Shown here piece after piece: positions 11,607-20,508 of a stretch of DNA of 64,000 nt (positions are counted from its first letter, which is position 1; each line of letters opens with the position of its first letter). The DNA comes from Dermacentor variabilis (Eukaryota; Arthropoda; Arachnida; Ixodida; Ixodidae), in NCBI RefSeq assembly GCF_050947875.1, contig NC_134568.1, positions 267,947,226 through 268,011,225 of the forward strand. The letters are read 5' to 3'. A program made the position numbers and the translations under genes. Below the pieces are notes generated by a model. That model was not told the DNA's origin, did no database searches, and was given only the letters and a program-made list of their open reading frames with translations.

Positions 11607-12382
11607 GCCCGATGAAAAGGTCGTAGCGTTCGTTGTAACATGCATGCTGTAGAAATACTTCCCCACCGCGGCCTACTGCGCTAGCGTATAGTGTGATATT
11701 AGCACAAATATGTGCTTTAATTTTCTTATGAAAGCTCCTTTAAAATACCACACGTTTTACTGAAGCTGTATTCTTCTTCGCATAGTCGCCTATTATTTCT
11801 TGCTTCTTCATTATCCTCTCTTTTCTAGTTTCCCCCTTCCGAGATGCTCATTTCAATTAACTTCACTTAAAAATGCGGATAATCTGTTCCTTCTATATAC
11901 CTACGCAGCTACGTATGGAATGTGCACCGCACGTGGCTATTCATACATCTGTGCATACACATGCATAAACACATCGCTACAGGTCTTTCTGAATGCTGAA
12001 AGTTTGCATTTATTGTGCTTTTGTGCACGCTTATTGTTATAATGTTGATACTGACATCCATCTGACGAAAACTATTTACTATGTTTATTTCTTGGAGACG
12101 TTATCTTTTTCTGAAAGAAAATAAATTGCACTGCTGTTTTTCTGCCTGGATATACAATATAAACAAGCAAATATGCGCTTTCGATGCGACGTCATGCTGA
12201 ATTGGGAGTTGTGCACTCGTTACTTGAAACATTTCAAAATTACATAAAAGTAATTAGTCGTTAGCTACAGAACCCACCCCACGCTGAAGCAAACCATGAG
12301 GACAAAATTGCGCTTCGGCTTCGTTGCTTGAAACGTGAGGGCGGAGCAGTGTCGCGGCGGGCTTCCGCCCCGGCTGCCGCTG

Positions 12383-12386
<4 letters not shown>
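11607..12386. other. No gene recognised
   Basis: AT-rich sequence with short ORFs and no repeat copy I can match. Confidence 0.4.

Positions 12387-12470
<84 letters not shown>
12387..12470. repeat. TA microsatellite (about 42 units)
   Basis: Uninterrupted TA dinucleotides. The Tyr-Ile ORFs called on both strands are artefacts. Confidence 0.97.
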
Positions 12471-12474
<4 letters not shown>

Positions 12475-12581
12475 CACGTCTACTTGTTTATCGGGTGACC
12501 ACGTTTCACCGCCTAACGGGTACGGAGAATAAAAAGACGTCATGCTCTAATTAGAGCGAGAACTAAACATGCCCTAACAAA

Positions 12582-12943
12582 TGTTATCGCTCAGCGCAGG
12601 ACGCGCCTGCATGTATCGGGAGTTTCTCGAATGTTGTCGATGCTTCGATCCGCTGTCTGTTGTCACCGGACCTTGTGTGCATGTATGCGCGACGCGAATG
12701 GTGTAGAACTTTCTGGAAGCCACGCGGACCCAGCAATCACTCAGTATACCTTCGATGACTCATGTATAAAAGCCGACGCACTTGACCCGCAGATCAAATT
12801 TCGACGATTCGCAGACTGTGTTCGCCGCTGTTGTGCTTTGAGTGTAAATTATACTTTTGTGGGCACTGGTTCACCCAATACAAAGTTAGTTTCGTCGTTC
12901 ACAGTTTTCCGACTGTTTTCTTAATCGTTACCACAACGTGACA
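12582..12943 (+). mobile_element. LTR of a Gypsy-like retrotransposon (solo or truncated)
   Basis: The segment starts TGTTATC and ends ACGTGACA, so it has the TG...CA form of an LTR. It contains TATAAA at 12765-12770 within a GTATAAAAGCC context and a weak poly(A)-signal-like AATACAAAG near 12878, in the order expected for U3-R-U5. The next bases (AGTGACGCC) resemble the primer-binding region of Gypsy-type elements in arthropods. No gag or pol follows, and I see no clean target-site duplication, so it is a solo LTR or the relic of a deleted element. Recognition of the family is from memory. Confidence 0.5.
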
Positions 12944-13165
12944 ATATAGTGACGCCACTGCTGCGGTGGTATAGTGCGAACTGTGGTGTCTTTTGCTGCT
13001 GAGGATGTATTCGTAATTGGGCGTGCCTTGCCAAATATTGGTGGAGAGTCGGAAGCTGCCCCAAAATGTTCCTGTACATCCACCGCTGGGACACTATCGC
13101 ACCCCCCCCCCCTCACCTCCCCAATAAATGGTGCTGTCGTGTGGACGTGGGAGAGGTTCTAGTTT
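12944..13165. other. No gene recognised
   Basis: Possible leftover leader sequence of the LTR element followed by unassigned DNA with a C-run near 13100. Confidence 0.3.
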
Positions 13166-13221
13166 GGATCTGTTAATAAGGATCTGTTAATAAGTATCTG
13201 TTAACAAGGATCTGTTAATAA
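13166..13221. repeat. Four tandem 14-bp units
   Basis: GGATCTGTTAATAA occurs at 13166, 13180 and 13208. A variant, GTATCTGTTAACAA, sits at 13194. All are exactly in register. Confidence 0.95.
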
Positions 13222-13779
13222 TGAGCGAAAGTTCTGTAGATGGACTGGGGAGTGTTGCTTCCTGGTAGTGACGGGGAGTCCGGTCTGAAGAGATGTTGGG
13301 GAGGACTGCGGGCTCCGGTACCCTGCGTAATGCTTCTCGAGCGAGAATATTCGTTTGTTCATTTCCTGAGATGTCGTCGTGAACAGGGATGCCAGAAGAC
13401 TTTCGTTTCTGCCCGAATGTAATTGTTGATTAATTTAGTGATGTCTGTCGGTAGGGGCCCGGGAAGCGTTGGCGGCAAGTGGATTTAGAGTCTGTATATC
13501 GGGCTCATGCTTGGTAGGGTATTAGTATGGGTTATTGTTTGTGTCTGGTCTATGACTGCTGGTGCGGAGGTCTTCTGGTTGACCGCGACGTACGTACGAT
13601 AGCGATGTCTAGTTTGGGTGGCTGCTTTTAGTGGAGTATATTGCTGAATATTATACCTTATGGCTTTGTTGCTAGCGGGCCACAAAAAGGCACAGCAAAC
13701 AGGTGGTAACAACAGTTGCACATTTCAAAGTGGTGAAAAAACAAAAACAAAAAAACGTTCACTTCATTGCATGTTTTCC
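13222..13779. other. No gene recognised
   Basis: Unassigned sequence between the tandem units and the LINE remnant. Confidence 0.4.
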
Positions 13780-14500
13780 TTTCCTTTGCACCACCACTCT
13801 TCCAACAATCTCTTACTGGTCTCCACCGGATATTCGCTTACAATTTCCACAACGGCCTTAAAATTCAAGGCCCAGGGCCGGCTCAACAATTCCACATTCA
13901 TCGCTGCATGGGTAAGCGTGTCATTCTGACAGAATAGGCTCTGTAGTTTCTGTATCATTTCCACACGCTATGCACCAGTAACCTTCATCTGAAAAATTTA
14001 TTCCATAACTCTTCGTTCTCTGACACCCTTATCTGGCTTCGAACAGTAGCGCCTGTAAGTGATCATAAACCTTTTCCCTTCTAATTTCCTCCTTCGCTGT
14101 TCGATATAGCTCTGTAGCTGAATTCCTCTTCATGGCGCCTAGCAAGTGAACCCTTTCTTGTTCGGTTGTCTGCGCAGTTCACCGCGGTATTTACAAACCA
14201 ACTAGCGCAGTTTCCTACACTCACGCAGTGCATTGTTTCTGCATCTATGTCGTTATGTTCCACACTCTTTTCTCTGCCACTGTCCATCACGTTGGGATAG
14301 TACTTGATGGTTAGTTTCCTGCTTATTTTTCTCCACTGTGAGTCGACGTTTTCCATATGCAGGTTATACCTAAATAACCTAGCCGCCAATCTATTTCCGT
14401 ACATATTGCTCAGTCGTTTTTAGATGTAGGTTTAGCTCTGTACCTCCCACAGATTGAAGGGTGTCCATGTAGTCCCATGTCTCCCGGTATTGTTTCATTT
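13780..14500 (-). pseudogene. Decayed 3' part of a non-LTR retrotransposon ORF2
   Basis: The minus frame 14081-14404 contains 'SQWRKISRKL', close to the 'SQWRKRTRKL' of the LINE copies at 17.7 and 57 kb, in a similar context (a Phe-Arg-Tyr stretch just before it). Further along the minus strand, near 13900-13990, a C-x2-C pattern resembles the zinc-binding tail of those copies. Frames are broken and similarity is low, so this is an older or different member of the same family. RT core motifs are absent. No boundaries or TSD were found. Confidence 0.5.
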
Positions 14501-14594
14501 GAGATTTATCCGTAGGCACCCAGTGCTAGTCTTATGACATCGCTCTGTTTAATCGATATTCAACTAATATTCAAATAATATTAAATATTCAACT

Positions 14595-15367
<773 letters not shown>

Positions 15368-15368
15368 C

Positions 15369-16460
15369 CACCCAGATTACTTCCTGCATGCGCCTTTTTG
15401 CCGATGACCGCATAATCTACCGTCCTATTCGCACGACTGACGATCACTTGGCGCTTAAAGCTGATCTTACCATATCGCTAACTGGCGTAACAAATGGCTC
15501 ATGACACTAAACTTTACAAAGTGCGAGGTAATGTGCTTCAGCCGAAAATGTGTAAATTCTAAATTTTCGTATCACCTTAATAACACTATGCTTTCCCACA
15601 CTTCATCATACAAGTATCTTGGTGTTCTTACAGAGAATCTTCCATGGGTCCCACACATCACTTCTACATGCGCCAAAGCATCACGTTCTCTTGGCTATCT
15701 ACGACGCAACTTGAGAAATGCCCCGACAAACATTCGAAAACTCGCTTTCCAAACATTCATTTTGCCACAGTTGGAATTCGCCTCCTCAATTTGGTCCCCT
15801 CATCAAAATTACCTAATCAATATGACAGAAAGAATACAAAATAGAGCAGCCCGGTTCATATCACGTAACTACGGTATAAACTCAAGCATCACACAAATTA
15901 CCCGCCGTGGTTGCTCAGTGGCTATGGTGTTGGGCTGCTGAGCACGAGGTCGCGGGATCGAATCCCGGCCACGGCGGCCGCGTTTCGATGGGGGCGAAAT
16001 GCGAAAACACCCGTGTACTTAGATTTAGGTGCACGTTAAAGAACCCCAGGTGGTCAAAATTTCCGGAGTCCTCCACTACGGCGTGCCTCATAATCAGAAA
16101 GTGGTTTTGGCACGTAAAACCCCATAACTGAACTGAATCACACAAATTAAACTTGACCTTCTACTGTCGCCATTAGATAGACGCCGCAACATCGCTCTTC
16201 TGTGCTTATTCCACAAATATATTTACACTAATAAACGAACTCTGTTACAACTACAAATACCCCACTCTTTCTCACGCAGATCAGTCCAGTTTCATGCACA
16301 TATACGGTAAAACAAATGCATTTAATTCATCTGCACTACCTCGTGCCATTCGTCTCTGGAATAGCCTCCCTGATAACATAGCCTCCATATCTAACCCCGG
16401 CACGTTCCACTGCCAGTTACACACGCTTTACCCATTTAATATCGTTCACGAATGTCCAGT
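15369..16460 (+). pseudogene. Reverse transcriptase C-terminal part, frameshifted and SINE-interrupted
   Basis: The catalytic 'FADD' box is present at the start of the fragment. A one-base frame change near 15476-15482 separates it from the 'LNFTKCEVM' block at 15501. Downstream, the motifs 'YKYLGV', 'SLGYLRRNLRN', 'LPQLEFASSIWSPH' and 'RIQNRAARFI' follow in the order usual for CR1/Jockey-type C-termini. The frame is cut by the SINE at 15901 and resumes at about 16137 with 'KLDLLLSPLDRRR', because the 13-bp duplication restores the original codons. It ends near 16460. The N-terminal endonuclease and most of the RT are missing, so it is not functional. Confidence 0.75.
15901..16136 (+). repeat. 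Full-length Ruka-like SINE with 13-bp TSD
   Basis: The head CCGCCGTGGTTGCTCAGTGG...CCACGGCGG can pair as a tRNA acceptor stem, with A-box (TGGTTGCTCAGTGGC) and B-box (GGATCGAATCCC) pol III promoter elements. The body and the GGTTTTGGCACGTAAAACCCC 3' end match the other copies. ATCACACAAATTA flanks it at 15888-15900 and 16137-16149. This is the best reference copy in the window. Confidence 0.93.
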
Positions 16461-16726
16461 CTAGTGGATTTTATCGCGCATTTTTTCAATGTTGTATATT
16501 ATTTTCATAAACAGTATTCCTTTGCTCTGTTAATGGTAACAAGTGTTCGTGTGCCTTCATATATTGCTTTGTATTCCCCGTGCCTTGAATATTGTATAAT
16601 ATGGCAATCATATTATAGCACTGTTCCTGTTGGAAATTTGTACTTTTTATGACTTTACCGTTTGAAATGCCCCCCCCCCCCCACCTTGCTTTATGCCCTG
16701 CCATAGTGCCTGTAAGGTTCTTTTGT

Positions 16727-16767
<41 letters not shown>

Positions 16768-16875
16768 ATTCTACATACGCCGCCAAGGTTTTTGAGTTGT
16801 GGCGCTGGCTAACACATCCAGGGTTAGTTCTCGTATAATAAAACATAAATACCCCAGAAAATGGATGGGAAACCG

Positions 16876-17106
16876 ACGCCACGGTAGCTCAGTTGATAAG
16901 AGCATCGCATGCGTAATGCGACGACGTGGGTTCGTATTCCACCTGCTGCAAGTTGTTTTCTTCATCCACTTGCATTTCCATTAACTTATCATTTCTTTAA
17001 TTCAATTAGTAAGCACAAGTAATTTCTCTTATATTGTCCTCGATGTTTGTTTGTGGGCTTCTTATGATATGATTAACAAAAACCGGGCCCCTCGGTTCTC
17101 TTTCAA
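16876..17106 (+). repeat. Second tRNA-derived SINE family, copy 1
   Basis: The tRNA-like head (GGTAGCTCAGTTGATAAGAGC as A-box region, GGGTTCGTATTCC as B-box) is followed by 'TTCATCCACTTGCATTTCC', a TTGTCC block and 'GGCTTCTTATGATATGA'. Copies occur at 29558-29722 and, inverted, at 40745-40870. It is not a tRNA gene, because the acceptor arms do not pair. Confidence 0.8.
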
Positions 17107-17136
17107 TATATATATATATATATAGATATATATATA
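17107..17136. repeat. Imperfect TA microsatellite
   Basis: About 14 TA units with one GA interruption. Confidence 0.9.
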
Positions 17137-17139
17137 AAG

Positions 17140-17340
17140 ATTAATTTTTCAGGCTACCTTTCAAACGTAAAGAACTTGGGCGATACTACAAGGCAAACAG
17201 AACAAGTATTTAATTTCAACAGTTTTGACCGGTGGACCGCTCTTCATCAAGGTTTTAAAAAAAAGAGAGACTTCGGCACTGATAGTGAAGACGGCAGACC
17301 ACGTGCCCGGTCGTTCCCAGATACATAAATCCGTTAGGAA
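17140..17340 (-). repeat. Penelope-type flank (pLTR-like) fragment
   Basis: The block from 'TTTAATTTCAACAG' to the hammerhead-like hairpin and a 'GTCGTTCCCAGATACATAAA' word resembles the terminal region of arthropod Penelope-like elements, recognised from memory. No RT or GIY-YIG coding sequence is joined to it. See 17222-17252 for the ribozyme-like core. Confidence 0.45.
17222..17252 (-). ncRNA. Decayed hammerhead-ribozyme-like motif
   Basis: On the minus strand the order is TTGATGA, a hairpin (GAGCGG, TCCA, CCGGTC), then AAAAC. A type I hammerhead core needs CTGATGA, stem II, then GAAA. Here the conserved C of the first box and the G of the last box are changed, and stem II has one mismatch. 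Hammerheads are known in the terminal repeats of Penelope-like elements, which fits the context. As it stands it should not self-cleave. Confidence 0.45.
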
Positions 17341-17498
17341 CACTTATGACTGTGATTCACTCTTTCTAGGCGCTTTGGCAGATTTACAGCTGCCTTATTG
17401 GCAACGGTGCAGGGCAAGGCGAAGGCAGAGTCCCGTGTATGTAGGGCAAGGAGGCCAGTGAGCGAAAAATAAAAAAAAAATAAAACAGACTGAGGATA
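17341..17498. other. No gene recognised
   Basis: Short unassigned stretch between the Penelope-type flank and the split repeat. Confidence 0.4.
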
Positions 17499-17683
17499 CT
17501 TAAGCTTCGCCTTTAAGAGTGAAACGCGATAGCATTCGAAGATCCCTGACTGCTTCTCACGCTTCCCGGCAACTACAGCGTATGTAATGGTAATGTTTAC
17601 CGGGAAACGCTCGCGGCAAACCAACCCTATGAACGAAGGCGGGCTTTCTGGTAAACACGCGGCCTCTTGCATGGGCCGCGGAT
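17499..17683 (+). repeat. Repeat 'H', left part, split by LINE insertion
   Basis: Matches 39075-39252 closely, including 'ATAGCATTC', 'GATCCCTGACTGCTTCTCAC', 'GGCGGGCTTTCT' and 'GCGGCCTCTTGC'. At 39 kb the unit continues into sequence that here is found only at 20140-20508. The gap between them is therefore an insertion. Confidence 0.8.
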
Positions 17684-20130
17684 GGATGGATAGATGTTAT
17701 GAGCGTCCCCTTTAGAAGGGGGCGGTAGGTTGCACCACCAAGCTCTTGCTATTATGCTGACTAATGTCCTACCTAGGTTAAAGAAAAGGAAAAGAAAACG
17801 ATGAATTCCCATAACCAAATTTTCCGACCCCCTATTGTGAACTATGTTTTTGTACGTCCCCGTTTTTTGTCCTTTCCCTACTTCCACCAATCTTGCAATC
17901 GCCTCTTAGTAGTCCCTATTGCGGACATGTTTACTTTCCCCCTGCTCTCGCTGAACCCAAGGGCTTCAAGGAGGCCAGTGGTAGCTAAATCGACCGCTGG
18001 GCAGATATCTTCACCATCTAATAAAACATGCTCCATCGTATCCCTAGCTTTACCGCAGCAAGCACATGCTTCTTCCTCCTTCTTATATCTCGCTTTGTAG
18101 GTGCGTGTTCTAAGGCATCCTGATCTCGCTTCGAAAAGTAATGAGCTTCCATTTCAGTTATCATAAATTGTTTCTTTCCTGACTTCGTTTTTTCCTCTTA
18201 TGTAGTTACTCATGGCAGTTTTCTTTTCCACTGCCGCCACCCATGAGATTATTTCAGCCTCACTGACTTTCCGCTTGACGTTCTTTGTTGGTATGATGCT
18301 GACCATACCGGTCTCATACTTGCCGGTAAGCTTCCTAGTTCTTTTCCTCCACTGTGAATCAATGTTTTTCCTGTACAAATACCTGAACACTCTCCCAGCC
18401 CATTTACTTTCTTCCATATTCCTCAGTCGTTCTTCATAATTAATTTTACTGTGAGCTTCCCTCACTTCAAAACTAGTCCAGCCCATATCACCCTGCACAG
18501 CTTCATTTGTAGTCTTCCTGTGAGCACCCAATGCGAGGTGTCCCACTGACTTTTGGTTCACATCGAGTCCTGATTCTACCCCTGATTTCAAGCAAACAAC
18601 TACATTTACAAATGTAAGTGCTGGAGCCATAACACCTTTCCACATACCCCGGAGCACCTCGTACCTATTTTATCCCCATAGCGCTCTGTGCTTTATTATG
18701 GCTGCATTTCTGTTCCCCTTTACTGCTATTGTCTTTTCCTGTGTTTCCATAAATCTATGGCCTTCGTTTATCCGTATACCAAGGTATTTATATTATTTTA
18801 CCCGAGGTATTTTCTGGCCCTGTATTGCCACTGTCTGTTCCCTATTTTCATTGAATACCATAACAACTGATTTTCTAACGCTACATTTCAAACCTAAATT
18901 CTCGCCTTCCTGTCCACAGATATTAGCCAGACGTTGCAAATCACTTGTTAGCTAGCAACACAATACCGTCCGCATAAAATAAACCTGGAAGCTGCTGCTC
19001 TACTAATGTACCCGCCTGCTTGTATGGGAGATTAAACCTGATATTACTTCCTTCTCGCGCCCTCTCCATCATCACCATGTACATCATAAGCAGCAGTGGG
19101 GATAAAGGGCTGCTCCTGCCTCAGTTCCTTGTTGATATCAACTTTCTTCTCGTTCCTCATCCCTTCCCATTCAATGCAAACGGTATTTTCTAGGTAAATC
19201 TCTCTCAAAAGCTGTAGACAATCATCGCCTAAGACTTCCCTTTCCAGAATATCCCACAAAATGTAGTGGTCTACGTAGTCATACGCTCCTGTAATGTCTA
19301 AAAAGGCCACGTATAACGGTCTTTCTACTCTTGATATTTCAATAAACTGAGTAAGAACAAATAAGCTATCATCGAAACGCGTACCTATTCTGAAGCCATT
19401 CTGAAGTTTTCCCAAAATGTCATTATTCTCTGCCCATGCTTGCAGCTTTAATTTCATTGCCTGCATTGCTAACCTGTATATCAACGATGTAATGGTCAAA
19501 GGTCTATACGAGTGAATTCTATCTTTCCTCCCCCTTGCCTGTATATATTACGTTCATTCTAATTTGTCGCCAACTGCCTGGTATTAGTCTATCTTTTAAA
19601 GTGTTTTTCACTGCTTTCACCAGAGCTTCCTTACTTTTTGGTCATAGTTCATTAATCAGCCTAACGGGAACCTCGTCTATATAGCCATGTGGCTTTGTGC
19701 TTAGGAATTTTCTGTTCGGCTTTCTTCCAGTTGAAATTTGTCAGCATCAGCTCCTTTTCGATCTGGTTCTCTTTCATGTTCTTTTTTTCTTCAAATACAA
19801 CCTCGTCATTGCCTTGGGAAAATTCGGCTGTTATTTTTCGGATGTAATTTAATGTGGCTTCTACGTCTAGTTTGTTTCCAACTTCGTCTGGGATATGTTG
19901 TCGAATTGTTGTTGACTTCCTGCCTAATAATTTTATGTGTTTCCAAAATATTCTAGGTGCGGCCTTCTTTTTTTCACGTATTTCTGACAAACAACGTTCA
20001 CGTTCACCTTCTATCTTTGCTTGCACCAGTATTTGAGCGATAGACTTTTTCTCCCGGCACATTTCCCATTTACTGGCTACTTCATCCTGCGGCAACTGCT
20101 CCCTTTTTACCTGCCTGTGCTCTCGCGATG
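17684..20130 (-). mobile_element. Non-LTR retrotransposon (clade unresolved), minus strand, GGAT-repeat tail
   Basis: The 3' end is at the left, in a (CCATC)n/(GGATG)n microsatellite tail at about 17684-17695, followed inward by the 'TTATGAGCGTCCCCTTT' block shared with the copy at 56.6 kb. Three minus-strand ORF pieces run towards the right: C-terminal part (18154-18657), RT core (19044-19499) and N-terminal flank (19661-20164). The element is inserted in repeat H. The 5' end is truncated near 20130. A GATGG word at both edges may be a short target-site duplication. Confidence 0.75.
17990..20130 (-). pseudogene. LINE ORF2: reverse transcriptase with dead catalytic box
   Basis: Reading from the right, a basic Lys/Glu-rich region (about 19661-20130) leads into the RT. 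The RT core at 19044-19499 has 'LQNGFRIGTRFDDS' and 'YVAFLDITGAYDYVDH', which holds the first catalytic Asp. The usual GCPLSP box is replaced by a frameshifted 'EQPFIP'. The next box, at about 18966-18977, reads Tyr-Ala-Asp-Gly instead of YADD, so a catalytic Asp is lost. The C-terminal part contains the 'SQWRKRTRKL' motif and a Cys-x2-Cys...His tail near 18050-18080. Stops and frame changes occur between the pieces. Clade is not assigned. Confidence 0.7.
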
Positions 20131-20139
20131 CTTTCTGTC

Positions 20140-20508
20140 GCGATGGAGTGGATGCGAGTGCCATCTAGAAGAGTTTCAAGGAAGCGGGCGCGCCGCTCCG
20201 TGGACTCTGAGATCTTTACGCACCGGGGTGCGCAAATGGCAAACGCCGTCTCCGCTCTATGCATTGTAGAAACGCTGAAGAAAGGGTTTGAGTTTTCGCG
20301 TAACAGAATTATGTTTTCTTCTATATTCAGATTACAATCCGAGAGCTATTATGTCTGTAAGTTGTGTGAGTCGTAGTTTACGATTTTCCCACGTGTTTTA
20401 GCTTGAGAAATTCAATTAGTTCAGTCAGTTTCTTGCGTCACATGGAAGGCCTGGGTAGGCGTGGTCCGAAAATGTTTTTGCCGAATCGACACCCAACGCC
20501 GGACGCGG
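20140..20508 (+). repeat. Repeat 'H', middle part
   Basis: Matches 39275-39610, for example 'CGGGCGCGCCG', 'TTTGAGTTTTCGCGTAACA', 'AATTACAATCCGAGAGCTAT', 'TTTTAGCTTGAGAAATTCAA' and 'TTGCGTCAC'. It is bounded on the left by the minus LINE and on the right by the L1/Tx1-like LINE. Confidence 0.8.

Noticed and set aside
12265..12543. Tyr-Ile repeat protein ORFs across the TA array (and similar ones at 15.3 and 58.9 kb)
   Set aside because: Translation of a dinucleotide microsatellite.
16876..16950. tRNA gene
   Set aside because: A- and B-box-like words are present, but the acceptor arms do not pair and the downstream body is repeated elsewhere, so it is a SINE head.
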